Translations under genes and position numbers: made by a program
Shown here: positions 15,216 to 25,607 of the stretch, piece after piece
How the letters are laid out: each line of letters begins with the position of its first letter
How positions within the stretch are numbered: the first letter of the stretch is position 1
The notes under the pieces: model-generated
The model's database searches: none
What the model saw: only the letters and a program-made list of their open reading frames with translations
Told to the model about the DNA's origin: nothing
Source: SHZI01 sp964391025
Lineage (GTDB): Bacteria > Pseudomonadota > Gammaproteobacteria > Steroidobacterales > GCA-2729495
Length of the DNA: 33,647 nucleotides
Assembly: GCA_964391025.1 (NCBI GenBank)
Contig: CAYMKJ010000050.1
Span: 1-33,647, forward strand
Direction: 5' to 3'

Positions 15216-15797
15216 CTAACTGGCAAGCCCGACGAGGAACCAGGTGCCGGCGCTGGCGATGGCCGCCCCGGCGACACGCAGCAGGAGCTTGCCCCGCGCG
15301 TAGTGCTGGGAAATGTCCCCGACCACCAGGCCGGTAATGTGCAGCAGGGCGGTGCCGGTCATGAAGCCCAGCGCGTAGCGGACCGGGTTGGCGACGTTGG
15401 GCATTTCAGCCCCGTGGGCGTAGCCGTGGAAGACGGCGAAAATGCCCACAGCCCCCATGGCCACCAGCACCGGCAGCTTGCGATCTGCCGCGATGGCGAT
15501 ACCGAGAGTCAGCACGGAGAAGGCAATCCCGAACTCGATTGAGGTCAGCCCCACGTTGAGCCAGCCGAGCAGTCCGCCGATGGCCATCACCGAGACGAAG
15601 GTGGCCGGCACAGTCCAGATGGCCCGTCCCCCAATCTGCGCACTCAGGATGCCGACGCTGACCATTGCCAGGAAATGGTCCACGCCGAGCACGGGGTGGG
15701 CGAGGCCGGCGATGAAGGAGCCGTAAGGCAGGCTGGAACCCTCGTGCGCGACGGCGCTGAGGGGTGCTATGAGGAGCAGGAGGAGGAGCCGGATCAC
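15216..15797 (-). CDS. HupE/UreJ family membrane protein
   Basis: A 193-residue membrane protein with a signal-like N-terminus ending AVAHEG. The family motif HPVLGVDHFLAM (34-45) and a second motif HGYAHGAEMP near 124-133 lie in transmembrane segments. HupE/UreJ proteins are thought to move nickel or cobalt for hydrogenase or urease, and the histidines fit metal passage. The GTG start at 15797 overlaps the hydrolase stop (GTGA). No hydrogenase or urease gene is in the window, so the metal and client are open. Length is normal. Confidence 0.85.
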   Translation of the reverse strand: MIRLLLLLLIAPLSAVAHEGSSLPYGSFIAGLAHPVLGVDHFLAMVSVGILSAQIGGRAIWTVPATFVSVMAIGGLLGWLNVGLTSIEFGIAFSVLTLGIAIAADRKLPVLVAMGAVGIFAVFHGYAHGAEMPNVANPVRYALGFMTGTALLHITGLVVGDISQHYARGKLLLRVAGAAIASAGTWFLVGLAS

Positions 15798-16828
15798 GCT
15801 CGAAGAAAGTCGGTGACCATGGGGTCCACGACTTCCGGCCGGTCGTAGATGGCCGCGTGGCCCGCACCGGGGACAACCTCGACGCGAATGTCTCCCATGA
15901 GCCTCTTTGCCTTCCGGCCGACAGCATGGGGATCGTAAAGCACCTCGTGCTCGCCAAAGACCAGCAGCCCCGGCACCGCGAACTGGCGTAGCACAGCGTC
16001 CGGCTCCGGCAGGAAGAACTTGCGCAGGACCCGCAGGCCATCCCAGAGGTTCACCTTGCCGGTGGCCTCGTTGTAGATGCCGAGCGAGCGGTCAACGCGG
16101 TAGTGGCGGGTGCAGAGCGCCATGGCCCGGGCCAGCTGGCGGTCGAAGGTGCCGAAGGTACCGCCGGGGCTCTTCGACGTGACCGACCGGGCGGTCAGAT
16201 CATCCTGCAGCACATCCGCGTTCTTCCACTTCTGCGCGACGCGACCCAGCCAGATCTTTACCGGCAGGCGGGCGCCGGAGATGCCGGTTGGGCCGAGCAT
16301 CACGACCTTGCGGGTCCGCTGAGGGTGCAGACTGGCGAAGCGCATGGCAATCCACGCTCCGGCGCTGATGCCGGCAAAGTGCGCTCGCTCAATATCGAGA
16401 TCGTCCAGCACATCCACCAGCCAGTTGCAGTAGTCGTCGTTCAGGAAGGACGGGGGATTCGGATCGCTGCGACCCGGCTGGCCGGGAATGTCAAGTGCAT
16501 AGACGCGGAAGTGGGGGCTCAGGGATTCCAGTTGCCGGCGCCACAGCGGGGCGCAGCCCGCCACGCCGGAAATCAGGAACAGGGGAGGCGCGTCTTTCGT
16601 CCCGGTTGCCAGCAGGTGGGTCCGCCCGAAGCGCGTGTTCACGTAGAGGGATTCGAAGGGCACCGTGATCTTTTCCTCCAGGGACTCGTACCACTCCATG
16701 ATGGCCTTGTAGCCATCCACGGACTTGTAGAGCTTGAGGGGGTCGGCGGTCGGGGCGACAACAGTGATCGGCTGAGCACTGGTTCGCGTGCCACCCAATA
16801 CAATCCCGGTATCCGTTTGTTGGTGCAT
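15794..16828 (-). CDS. Alpha/beta-hydrolase fold protein
   Basis: A 344-residue hydrolase. After about 60 N-terminal residues the fold begins (RTHLLATG near 69-76). The probable oxyanion region is SGVAGCAPLW (87-96) and the nucleophile elbow is GISAGAW, with Ser155. The acid is in FGEHEVLYDP (291-300), and the catalytic His324 in GAGHAA. All parts of the triad are therefore present. The substrate cannot be inferred. There is no signal peptide. The gene is first of a likely three-gene set with HupE (4-base overlap) and the DUF6512-like protein. The ATG at 16828 gives MHQQTDTG; the poorly conserved first 30 residues leave the start uncertain. Confidence 0.87.
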   Translation of the reverse strand: MHQQTDTGIVLGGTRTSAQPITVVAPTADPLKLYKSVDGYKAIMEWYESLEEKITVPFESLYVNTRFGRTHLLATGTKDAPPLFLISGVAGCAPLWRRQLESLSPHFRVYALDIPGQPGRSDPNPPSFLNDDYCNWLVDVLDDLDIERAHFAGISAGAWIAMRFASLHPQRTRKVVMLGPTGISGARLPVKIWLGRVAQKWKNADVLQDDLTARSVTSKSPGGTFGTFDRQLARAMALCTRHYRVDRSLGIYNEATGKVNLWDGLRVLRKFFLPEPDAVLRQFAVPGLLVFGEHEVLYDPHAVGRKAKRLMGDIRVEVVPGAGHAAIYDRPEVVDPMVTDFLRA

Positions 16829-16889
16829 TGCTCGACCGCTCTGTTCTGTAAGGGTTAGGGTCGGTTTCGCAGCCGTGTCTTGATCGGAT

Positions 16890-19037
<2,148 letters not shown>

Positions 19038-19041
19038 CAGT

Positions 19042-19755
19042 TTAGCGCGCCGACCTCTTCCGCAAGCGAATGTTGAGCATCTCCACGATCACGGAGAAGG
19101 CCATCGCAAAGTAAATATAACCCTTCGGCACATGGGTGCCGAAGCCATCAGCGATCAGTGCGACGCCGACCACGAGCAGGAAGGCGAGGGCCAGCATCTT
19201 GATGGTCGGGTGATCGGACACGAAGTGCCCGATGGCCGAAGCAAACAACATCATCAGGGCCACCGACACGATGACCGCCGCGATCATGATCGCGACCTCA
19301 TCGACCATGCCGACGGCGGTGATGATGGAGTCCAGGGAGAACACAATGTCGATGAGGATAATCTGGAAGATGATGGCGCCGAACGTGGCTGCGACGGCCG
19401 ACGTGCCGCCATCTTCCTCGCCTGTGACCAGATGGTGGATTTCCTTCGTGCTCTTCCAGAGCAGGAACAGGCCACCCGTGATCAGGATGATGTCCCGCCA
19501 GGAGATATCCAGAGACAGGACGGTGAACAGCGGTGCCCTCGCACCAACGATCCAGGACAGCGCCAGCAGCAGCGCGATGCGCATGAACATGGCCAGGAAC
19601 AGGCCGAGGCGGCGGGCCAGTTCGCGTTGCTCCCGGGGAAGCCGGTCTACCAGGATGGAGATGAAGATGACGTTGTCGATGCCGAGGACCAACTCAAGGG
19701 CCGTCAGCGTCAGGAAGGCAATCCAGGCCTCTGGTTGGGTAAGAATATCAAGCAT
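19042..19755 (-). CDS. TerC family integral membrane protein
   Basis: A 237-residue protein with seven to eight hydrophobic segments. The family signatures are ELVLGIDNVIFISIL near the N-terminus and IDIVFSLDSIITAVGM in the middle; both carry the acidic residues thought to bind metal. TerC relatives export manganese (MeeF/Alx/YceF types) or take part in tellurite resistance; which applies here is unknown. I chose the ATG at 19755 (MLDILTQPEAW) over a TTG two codons earlier. It lies 32 bases after the amidohydrolase stop and four bases before ygiQ, in the same direction. Confidence 0.9.
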   Translation of the reverse strand: MLDILTQPEAWIAFLTLTALELVLGIDNVIFISILVDRLPREQRELARRLGLFLAMFMRIALLLALSWIVGARAPLFTVLSLDISWRDIILITGGLFLLWKSTKEIHHLVTGEEDGGTSAVAATFGAIIFQIILIDIVFSLDSIITAVGMVDEVAIMIAAVIVSVALMMLFASAIGHFVSDHPTIKMLALAFLLVVGVALIADGFGTHVPKGYIYFAMAFSVIVEMLNIRLRKRSAR

Positions 19756-19787
19756 TATCAATTGTTTATGTTGAGGAGTTAAGGTGT

Positions 19788-22763
19788 TTACCGGCGCGCG
19801 TTGGAGAGGGCCGGCAGGGTAGCACGTGGCCCTGGGACGCCGTTACTGAGGAGCATTTCGAGCCGCACGAGCTCCAGTGGGTCGGCCAGCGGATCGCCGT
19901 CAACAATCAGCAGGTCCGCCAGCATGCCGGGCGCGATACGGCCCAGCTGGTCGCCGGCACCGATGGCGTCTGCCGCGTCCGAGGTCGCAGCGCGCAACAC
20001 GGCATCTCCGGGCAGGCCTGCATCCCGGAACGCGCGCAGCTCGGCGAGCAGCGACAGGCCGTAGGGAAAGATGGGCGCGTCAGTGCCGGCGATCACCCGG
20101 GCGCCGGCGGCGGCGAGATCGCGCAGGGCCTGGCGGGAGTTCGCGAGACCCGCGTCGAACAGTGTCCGTTTGCGGCTGCCAAGTCCCGCCAGGGCGCGCA
20201 GCGCCCGGCGGTCGGCTTCTGAATAGAAGGCGGCGTACTGGGGCAGGGCATCGAGCTCCGGATAACGGAGCAGCAGGTCGAGGAAGCCACCGCCCACCAC
20301 CAGCGTGGGAACGATCGTCGCCCCGGAGGCTCCCACGATCTGCGCCGCATCGTTGTACATGTGCAGGCCGTCGCTCTGTTTCGCTGACCAGCCGAGGCGG
20401 CTCGTGCCGCGCAGGTGTTCGACCCGATCGCCGCCGAGCGCGAAGGCCGGGTAAATCTCGTGGGACGACACGGGCAGGCCAAGCCGGTGGGCCGCACGAA
20501 TGGTCCGCGCCTCGCGGGTGACCGGCATCCGGGTGTAGGTCTTTAGCAGGGAGTAGTCGAGCACCTTCGCCCGGTCCAGTTCCAGTGCGAGCCGCCGGTC
20601 CGTCGTGATGTGGCTCGCGAAGGGAAAGAAGCGCTGCTGGCCGTCGAGCTGCGGACCCGCGTAAAAGAGCCGCGGTCCGGATCGCCGGCCCGATGCCCAG
20701 GCTTCGTAGTTTTCCCGGGATTCATAGGGGAGCCCGCCGGGCTCCACGACCGACGTCACCCCGAAGGCCAGCCACGCCCTTCCGACCCACTCGCCGTCCT
20801 GGGCCTGATGATGCGCGTGGTTGTCGATCAGCCCCGGCAGCACCGTGGCGTGTTGTGCATCGATAACGCGCGCGCCGGCCGGTGCGGTGAGGCCGGGACC
20901 GACCGCAACGATGCGGTGGCCCTCGATGAGAATATCCACGTTCCGCCGGTACTCCGGGCCCGTGCCGTCGAACAGCCGCCCGGCGCGAATCAGGACACTG
21001 CCCAGGCCTGCTGCCGGGGTCCAGGTGAGGGGCACGGGTAGGGCGCGCGGCCGGCCCCGTCCCGCGTCAATCTGCCGAAGTCCACCAGTGGCCAGGTACG
21101 TCAGGGTGCGGCCATCGGCGCTGAACGACGGGTAGTCCGCCAGCCCGGCGACACGACGCTGGGGCGGCCCCGTGGCCGCGCCGTCCGCTCCCAGTGGCAG
21201 CAACCAGAGCTCGCCGTCGATGAGCAGTGCCGCCGTCCTGCCGTTGGTTGCCAGCACCGGGCCCGTGTCGGTGGTCAGGCCGGGCGGCAGGTCAACGGTG
21301 GTCGCCACACCCGTCTCAAGGTCGATGGCCTGCAGCTCGTTGCGGCCTTCGCGATAGCGCGCCGACTTGCTCGTGAGTACGGCCACCAGCAGGCGCTGGC
21401 CGTCCGCACTGAAGCCCATGCGCCCGGGCCAGAGCGGCGGTAACCTGATGGCGGTGACGGCGCCGTTCGACAGCTCGATCCGGTGCAGCGTGAAATCCTG
21501 ATTGCCGCGGGGTCCCGACTGCTGAAACGCGAGCGACTGGCCATCGGGCGCAAAGGTCGGGTAGCGCACGCCGCGCAGCATCTGGGTGACTATCCGGTCG
21601 ATGCCGGTCCCGAACTCCCGCAACCACACCTGCATGCTGCCACCCCGGTCGCTGATGAACGCGAGTGACCGGCCGTCGGGGGAAAAGGCGGGGTCCCGCT
21701 CCACGAAAGCGTCGTCCGTCAGCTGGCGAAGTTCCCCCGAGGTGGTGAGCCACCAGAGATCGCCGAGCGCGGTGAAGACCACGCCGCCGTCCGGCGCGGT
21801 TACCGGCTCGACGATGCCGAGGGCAGTTTGCTGCTTCTCGGCCGGCTCGTAACGCTTCTGCCGGTAGACCGGCGTCGTCACCGGCAGCGATACGGAGAAG
21901 GGTTGCAACCCCCTCGTACCGTCGGGCTGCCAGCGCTGTATGCCCCCGTTCGCGGTCCAGGCGAGCCCGCCGTCCGGAAGCCACGCCGGCGCAAACGGAA
22001 ACACATCGTCCCCCGGTGCCGAGAGCACCCGCGTCGTTCGCGTCGGCAGGTCGAGCAGCGTCACTTCATACCGGGCGATCGCGGGAAAGCCAATCTGCTC
22101 GACGGCGCGGATGAAGGCCAGGGTACGGCCATCGGCCGACCAGGCCGGCGCGACGGGGCGTCCGTCCTTGCCGCCAGCCACCAATTCCAGCGGTGTGCCG
22201 GCCGGATCCAGCGCCTGCACGTACAACCCCGCCTGGCCACCCCGGTCCGACACAAACGCGAGAAGCGTGCCGTCCGGGGACACCGCGGGCCAGAAGTCAT
22301 CTGCCGGATCCGCGGTGAGCGTCGCGAGTTCGCCAGTCCGGGTGTCGAGCTGCCAGATATCCAGGTTGCCGTTGCGGTCCGAAGTGAAGGCAATGCGCTG
22401 GCCATCCGGGAACCAGACGGGCTCCCGGTCGTCCGCAGGTCCCGTCGTCAGCGCTTGCGCCTTGCCGCCGGCGGCCGGGATCTGCCAGATGTCAAAGTCG
22501 CCCGTCCGGAACGACTGGAAGACGAGTTGCCGGCCGCCCGGACTGAAGCGGGGGAGGCGGTCGTCACCGCGGCCGTCAGTCAGTGGCGTCCCCGGTAACT
22601 TCCACAGCGCACCCTGCAGGTCCATGACCGTCGTGCCATTTGACCCGACGGTCACTGCGAAGTTGGTACCCTCGGTGATCGTCAGCGTCCGCTCCACCCC
22701 GGTGGCGATGTCGGGGTCGAGGAGCTGACACAGCAGGAAGGCGGTAACGACAGAGCAACGCAT
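19788..22763 (-). CDS. Exported TolB-like propeller / amidohydrolase protein
   Basis: A protein of about 991 residues. After a probable signal peptide (MRCSVVTAFLLCQLL) there are repeated PD40/TolB blades, with FSPDGRSLAFISDRGG-type motifs throughout the first 550 residues. A metal-dependent amidohydrolase domain of the imidazolonepropionase-like group follows. Its signatures are VIDAQHATVLPGLIDNHAHH (metal ligands H649, H651), a Lys in LLKTYTRMP, a His in SSHEIYP and in VEHLRG, and D895 in GTDAPIFPYG. Such fusions are secreted hydrolases, probably acting on peptides or cyclic amides, but the substrate is unknown. An ATG at 22814, preceded by AGGA, is an alternative start; a TATATT on the minus strand at 22802-22807 favours the one chosen. 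Confidence 0.88.
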   Translation of the reverse strand: MRCSVVTAFLLCQLLDPDIATGVERTLTITEGTNFAVTVGSNGTTVMDLQGALWKLPGTPLTDGRGDDRLPRFSPGGRQLVFQSFRTGDFDIWQIPAAGGKAQALTTGPADDREPVWFPDGQRIAFTSDRNGNLDIWQLDTRTGELATLTADPADDFWPAVSPDGTLLAFVSDRGGQAGLYVQALDPAGTPLELVAGGKDGRPVAPAWSADGRTLAFIRAVEQIGFPAIARYEVTLLDLPTRTTRVLSAPGDDVFPFAPAWLPDGGLAWTANGGIQRWQPDGTRGLQPFSVSLPVTTPVYRQKRYEPAEKQQTALGIVEPVTAPDGGVVFTALGDLWWLTTSGELRQLTDDAFVERDPAFSPDGRSLAFISDRGGSMQVWLREFGTGIDRIVTQMLRGVRYPTFAPDGQSLAFQQSGPRGNQDFTLHRIELSNGAVTAIRLPPLWPGRMGFSADGQRLLVAVLTSKSARYREGRNELQAIDLETGVATTVDLPPGLTTDTGPVLATNGRTAALLIDGELWLLPLGADGAATGPPQRRVAGLADYPSFSADGRTLTYLATGGLRQIDAGRGRPRALPVPLTWTPAAGLGSVLIRAGRLFDGTGPEYRRNVDILIEGHRIVAVGPGLTAPAGARVIDAQHATVLPGLIDNHAHHQAQDGEWVGRAWLAFGVTSVVEPGGLPYESRENYEAWASGRRSGPRLFYAGPQLDGQQRFFPFASHITTDRRLALELDRAKVLDYSLLKTYTRMPVTREARTIRAAHRLGLPVSSHEIYPAFALGGDRVEHLRGTSRLGWSAKQSDGLHMYNDAAQIVGASGATIVPTLVVGGGFLDLLLRYPELDALPQYAAFYSEADRRALRALAGLGSRKRTLFDAGLANSRQALRDLAAAGARVIAGTDAPIFPYGLSLLAELRAFRDAGLPGDAVLRAATSDAADAIGAGDQLGRIAPGMLADLLIVDGDPLADPLELVRLEMLLSNGVPGPRATLPALSNARR

Positions 22764-22840
22764 GGCAAGGTAAAGGGTGACATCCAACAGCTTCGCGGCA
22801 CAATATAGGGGCATCGAGTCCTGCTCACCACGGTTACCCC

Positions 22841-23311
22841 ATGCCAGGCCCACTGATCGACCGCCACGGTACCGTCCTCGGCATCGCCCGCCGCGACGTG
22901 AAGCGCGGCCCCATGCTCTTGCTCGAACAGGTGGAGATCTCGACGTCCACGGGCGTCACCGGCGACACGCGGGGCAAGCCCGGTCCCCGCCAGGTCACCG
23001 TACTCTCCGCCAGCGCCTGGCTCGAGGCCTGCGCTATTGCCGCGACGGATCTGCCCTGGCTGGCTCGCCGTGCGAACCTGCTGATTGACGGCCTCGATCT
23101 GCGCGCTGCGGAGGGCGCGGTGCTCCATCTCGGTGACCATATCGAGCTGCTCGTCACCGGTGAGCTGGACCCCTGCGAGCGGATGGACGAGGCAGCACCC
23201 GGTTTAAGGCTCGCGCTGACGGACGAGTGGCGGGGTGGGGTGAGGTGCCGAGTGCAGCGCGGCGGGTTGCTCACGGTCGGTGCACCGGCACGGCTGCAGA
23301 AAGCCGACTGA
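22841..23311 (+). CDS. MOSC domain protein
   Basis: A 156-residue single MOSC domain. The family pattern is visible in GVTGDTRGKPGPRQVTVLSASAWLEAC (38-64), in DPCERMDE with the conserved-position Cys, and in EWRGGVRCRVQRGGLLTVG. MOSC domains bind molybdenum cofactor and carry sulfur through a conserved Cys in MOCO sulfurases and YiiM-like reductases. Standing alone, this one probably handles molybdopterin-sulfur chemistry or an N-hydroxylated substrate, but this is inferred from family only. Its start lies 78 bases from the divergent amidohydrolase ATG. Confidence 0.85.
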   Translation: MPGPLIDRHGTVLGIARRDVKRGPMLLLEQVEISTSTGVTGDTRGKPGPRQVTVLSASAWLEACAIAATDLPWLARRANLLIDGLDLRAAEGAVLHLGDHIELLVTGELDPCERMDEAAPGLRLALTDEWRGGVRCRVQRGGLLTVGAPARLQKAD

Positions 23312-23317
23312 CTTCAG

Positions 23318-23677
23318 CTACCGCGCCTGGCCGCAGGCCCAGCACAAATCGAAACCGGCGGGATTTTCTTCCCGGCAGGCCGCGCATTGCCAGGCGACAT
23401 CGCTGGGGGCACCCTGCGGCGAAGCAGCGGCCTGATACTCCGCAATCAGGTGGGCGCACCGGTTCGCCAGGTCGTCGTCCAGCACCCAGACTTCCGCGTC
23501 CACCGTCATGCCGGCATTGAACGGCAGGACACCCGGCAGTCCGGCCATGTTCTCGTTAAGTAAGGCCGCGGGGATGCGTTGCTGCTGGAGCAGGGCGAGA
23601 ATTTCGCGGGCTTCCCACAGGGAGGCCGAGGAGTAGACGCGCTTCAACTGGTGCCCCCTGAGTCTGGCCAGTATCAT
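23318..23677 (-). CDS. DUF2007 protein with C-terminal RanBP2-type zinc finger
   Basis: A 119-residue protein in two parts. Residues 10-75 match DUF2007 (putative signal-transducing domain): LKRVYSSASLWEAREILALLQQQRIPAALLNE. Residues 96-116 form a RanBP2-type finger with W96, C98, C101, N105, C112 and C115. This finger type binds RNA or proteins in other contexts; the role here is unknown. I chose the ATG at 23677. Eleven bases upstream an ATG starts a four-codon open frame (MILT) whose TGA overlaps the real start. The gene is convergent with the MOSC gene (six bases between stops) and divergent from ubiX (40 bases). Confidence 0.82.
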   Translation of the reverse strand: MILARLRGHQLKRVYSSASLWEAREILALLQQQRIPAALLNENMAGLPGVLPFNAGMTVDAEVWVLDDDLANRCAHLIAEYQAAASPQGAPSDVAWQCAACREENPAGFDLCWACGQAR

Positions 23678-23717
23678 GTAAGTATCATGCCACTGACCTA
23701 AATCTCCGGGAGTTGCC

Positions 23718-24314
23718 ATGCGGCTCATCGTCGCGATTACCGGCGCCAGCGGCGCCATCTACGGCATACGCCTCCTGGAAGCGCTGCGTGAGGAACCGGA
23801 CGCCGAGGTCCATCTCGTCATCAGCAACGGTGGCAAGCTGAATATCTCCCTCGAGACCGACTGGGCACTGAAAGACGTGGAGGCTCTCGCCCACGAAGTA
23901 CACAGCGACCAGAACCTGGCCGCGACGATTGCGAGCGGCTCCTTCCGGACCGGCGGCATGATTGTCGCGCCCTGCTCGATGAAGACCCTGTCGGGCATCG
24001 TGACCTCCTACGCGGACACCCTGATCGTCCGCGCTGCCGACGTGATCCTGAAAGAGCAGCGCAAGCTGGTGCTTCTGCCGCGGGAAACGCCGCTGCACGT
24101 GGGCCACTGCCGCCTGCTGCTCCAGGCTGCCGAAATGGGCGCCATCATCGCGCCGCCGATGCCGGGCTTCTACAACGATCCGCAGACCATCGACGATCTC
24201 CTGAATCACAACGTCGGCCGCGTCCTGGATCTCTTCGACATCGAGAGTGGCCTGGTGAAGCGCTGGAAGGGTGGGCGCGCATCCCCCCGCAAGCCTCGAA
24301 AGCCGAAGCCCTGA
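23718..24314 (+). CDS. ubiX: UbiX family flavin prenyltransferase
   Basis: A 198-residue protein that attaches a dimethylallyl group to FMN, giving the prenylated FMN used by UbiD-type decarboxylases. The flavin-binding GASGAIYG is at 9-16. Further family blocks are MIVAPCSMKTLSGI, RAADVILKEQRKLVLLPRETPLH and a GAIIAPPMPGFYN segment. The C-terminal KPRKPKP tail is short and basic. GGGAG six bases upstream supports the ATG at 23718. It precedes the split-barrel flavoprotein by 11 bases on the same strand. A UbiD-family gene is 2.3 kb downstream, the likely client, though this could equally be the ubiquinone-pathway UbiX. Confidence 0.95.
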   Translation: MRLIVAITGASGAIYGIRLLEALREEPDAEVHLVISNGGKLNISLETDWALKDVEALAHEVHSDQNLAATIASGSFRTGGMIVAPCSMKTLSGIVTSYADTLIVRAADVILKEQRKLVLLPRETPLHVGHCRLLLQAAEMGAIIAPPMPGFYNDPQTIDDLLNHNVGRVLDLFDIESGLVKRWKGGRASPRKPRKPKP

Positions 24315-24325
24315 GGCCAGCCACC

Positions 24326-24808
24326 GTGCCTGAAGCGCATCTGGACCGGGTTCGTGAATTGCTGGCGGGGCACAGCACGATCACCCTCGCGACCGCTGGG
24401 GATGGCCGCTCCTGGGCGGCCACCGTGTTCTACGCCAGCGACGCGGATCTCAATCTCTACTTCGTCTCCGACCTGAAGACGCGGCACGGCCGGGAGATGC
24501 ATCACGACGCCCACGTCACCGGAGCGATCAATCACGACGTGTCCACCTGGGGCGAGGTGATCGGCCTGCAGATCGAAGGCCGTGCCCTGGTCCTTGAAGG
24601 GGAAGAGCGGCTGAAGGCGCTGGATATCTACCTCAACCGGTTCCCCGACGTGCGCCGCCTGTTCGACCGGCCCAGGGATGACAACGAGAAGGTGATTGCG
24701 GGACGGTTGCAGAAAGCGCCGTTCTGGCGCCTCACGCCCACCTGGATCCGGCTGATTGACAGCACCAGGGGATTTGGCTGGAAGTGGGAAACCACGCTCC
24801 CGCTGTAG
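24326..24808 (+). CDS. Pyridoxamine 5'-phosphate oxidase-like split-barrel protein
   Basis: A 160-residue protein of the FMN-binding split-barrel superfamily. VRELLAGHSTITLATAGDGRSWAATVFYASDADLNLYFVSDLKTRHGREM is the familiar opening: beta strand, a TxxxDGxPxxxPxxF-like loop, then SxxxxRHxxxL. The function may be binding or reduction of a flavin, haem or F420-like ligand. The start is the GTG at 24326; its stop codon TAG lies inside a REP-like element. Closeness to ubiX (11 bases) suggests co-transcription, so a flavin-related role fits, but this is inference. Confidence 0.8.
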   Translation: MPEAHLDRVRELLAGHSTITLATAGDGRSWAATVFYASDADLNLYFVSDLKTRHGREMHHDAHVTGAINHDVSTWGEVIGLQIEGRALVLEGEERLKALDIYLNRFPDVRRLFDRPRDDNEKVIAGRLQKAPFWRLTPTWIRLIDSTRGFGWKWETTLPL

Positions 24809-24828
24809 GAGCGCCGTAAGGCGCGACC
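24805..24828 (+). repeat. Single REP-like palindrome
   Basis: GTAGGAGCGCC...GGCGCGACC, the same family as the inverted pair at 12876-12946, with a different central GTAA. The TAG of the flavoprotein gene is bases 2-4 of the element. It sits between two convergent genes; the rest of the gap, to 24870, shows nothing else. Confidence 0.85.
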
Positions 24829-24870
24829 CCGCCAGCGTTAGCGCACCGCCAATGTTGGCGGCAGGTCTCC

Positions 24871-25185
24871 TCACCTCCCGTAAACAATTAGCAGCACGCA
24901 CCCCGCCGCACTCCGGAATTCCATGTCCCTGGTGCCGACCGCGGCCACACAGGACCAGCCCGCCTTCAAGGTCTGGCCATTCTGGATAATTTCACCATCG
25001 ATCAGGAAGATGAACTCAGGACCCGTGTGGACGTGGGGTGGAAATGCAGCCCCCGGCTCGAACCGCACGAGTTGCATGGCGAGTCCGTCCGTGGTCCCCA
25101 GGTCCTTGACGTCGACACCTTTCGCGAAGGTCGAGGGGCGCCAGGGGATCGACCCGGTGTCCTTAACGTTGAAGCCATCAACCAC
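24871..25185 (-). CDS. Small cupin protein (ChrR-like cupin domain)
   Basis: A 104-residue single-domain cupin. The metal-binding first motif is PPHVHTGPEFIFLIDGEI, with H51, H53 and E57; the second motif is weak and lacks the usual final His, so metal binding may be altered. It resembles the cupin fold of ChrR anti-sigma factors and of small acetylacetone-cleaving-type enzymes. I chose the GTG at 25185 because GGGAG lies seven bases upstream and the family sequence begins there; the long upstream extension has no family sequence and lies in another gene. It follows the basic hypothetical gene by 14 bases and probably shares its transcript. Confidence 0.8.
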   Translation of the reverse strand: MVDGFNVKDTGSIPWRPSTFAKGVDVKDLGTTDGLAMQLVRFEPGAAFPPHVHTGPEFIFLIDGEIIQNGQTLKAGWSCVAAVGTRDMEFRSAAGCVLLIVYGR

Positions 25186-25199
25186 GCAGAATCTCCCTG

Positions 25200-25559
25200 C
25201 TAGCGGCGTGCTCTTTTCCTGGCAGCCCGTCGCTTGGTTCGCACGTCGCTCTCCGACGTCTCGGGTAGCGGAAACTGGATATTGATGGCGACGATGCTCT
25301 GGCCGAACCGGGCAGCGAGGCGGCCCAGGAAGGCATGGAGGAGCTTCCATTCGTCGCCGGGCTTGCGCGGGCTCAGCACTTCGCAGGTGATCACGCCGTC
25401 CGAAACGGACCAATTCATCCAGCCCGGGTACTTTGCATGCGAAACCTTGCGCCCGCGCTTCGTCGTGGAGAACGTCTGCAGTGCGCCGGATCGCATGGCG
25501 TCCAGTAGCGTGCGATGGAGGTGGGCGCCTGAGCGTTCAACAATTTGAAAGCGGATCAC
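25200..25559 (-). CDS. Hypothetical basic protein, family not recognised
   Basis: A 119-residue soluble protein with no signal peptide or membrane segment. It looks like a compact alpha/beta domain (GVITCEVLSPRKPGDEWKLLHAFLGRLAARFGQSIVAINIQFPL) and ends in a very basic tail (RTKRRAARKRARR) that could bind nucleic acid. The GTG at 25559 has GGGGAG seven bases upstream. It is on the same strand as the cupin and ends 14 bases before it. Real coding is supported by the ribosome-binding site, the operon spacing and the absence of a competing frame. I cannot assign a function. Confidence 0.65.
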   Translation of the reverse strand: MIRFQIVERSGAHLHRTLLDAMRSGALQTFSTTKRGRKVSHAKYPGWMNWSVSDGVITCEVLSPRKPGDEWKLLHAFLGRLAARFGQSIVAINIQFPLPETSESDVRTKRRAARKRARR

Positions 25560-25573
25560 TATGAGACTCCCCT

Positions 25574-25599
25574 GGGGTCGCGGCGGTCGCCGCTCCTAC
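25574..25599 (-). repeat. Single REP-like palindrome
   Basis: Read on the minus strand: GTAGGAGCGGC...GCCGCGACCCC, the same family as 12876-12946 but with the arm base changed (GCGGC for GCGCC). It lies between the SDR stop and the start of the basic hypothetical gene, both on the minus strand. Confidence 0.8.
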
Positions 25600-25607
25600 A
25601 CGTTTAG

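Noticed and set aside
22802..22831. Minus-strand promoter TATATT with a -35 near TGGTGA for the amidohydrolase
   Set aside because: The -10 is good, but the -35 matches only half of the consensus, so I use it only as support for the start choice.
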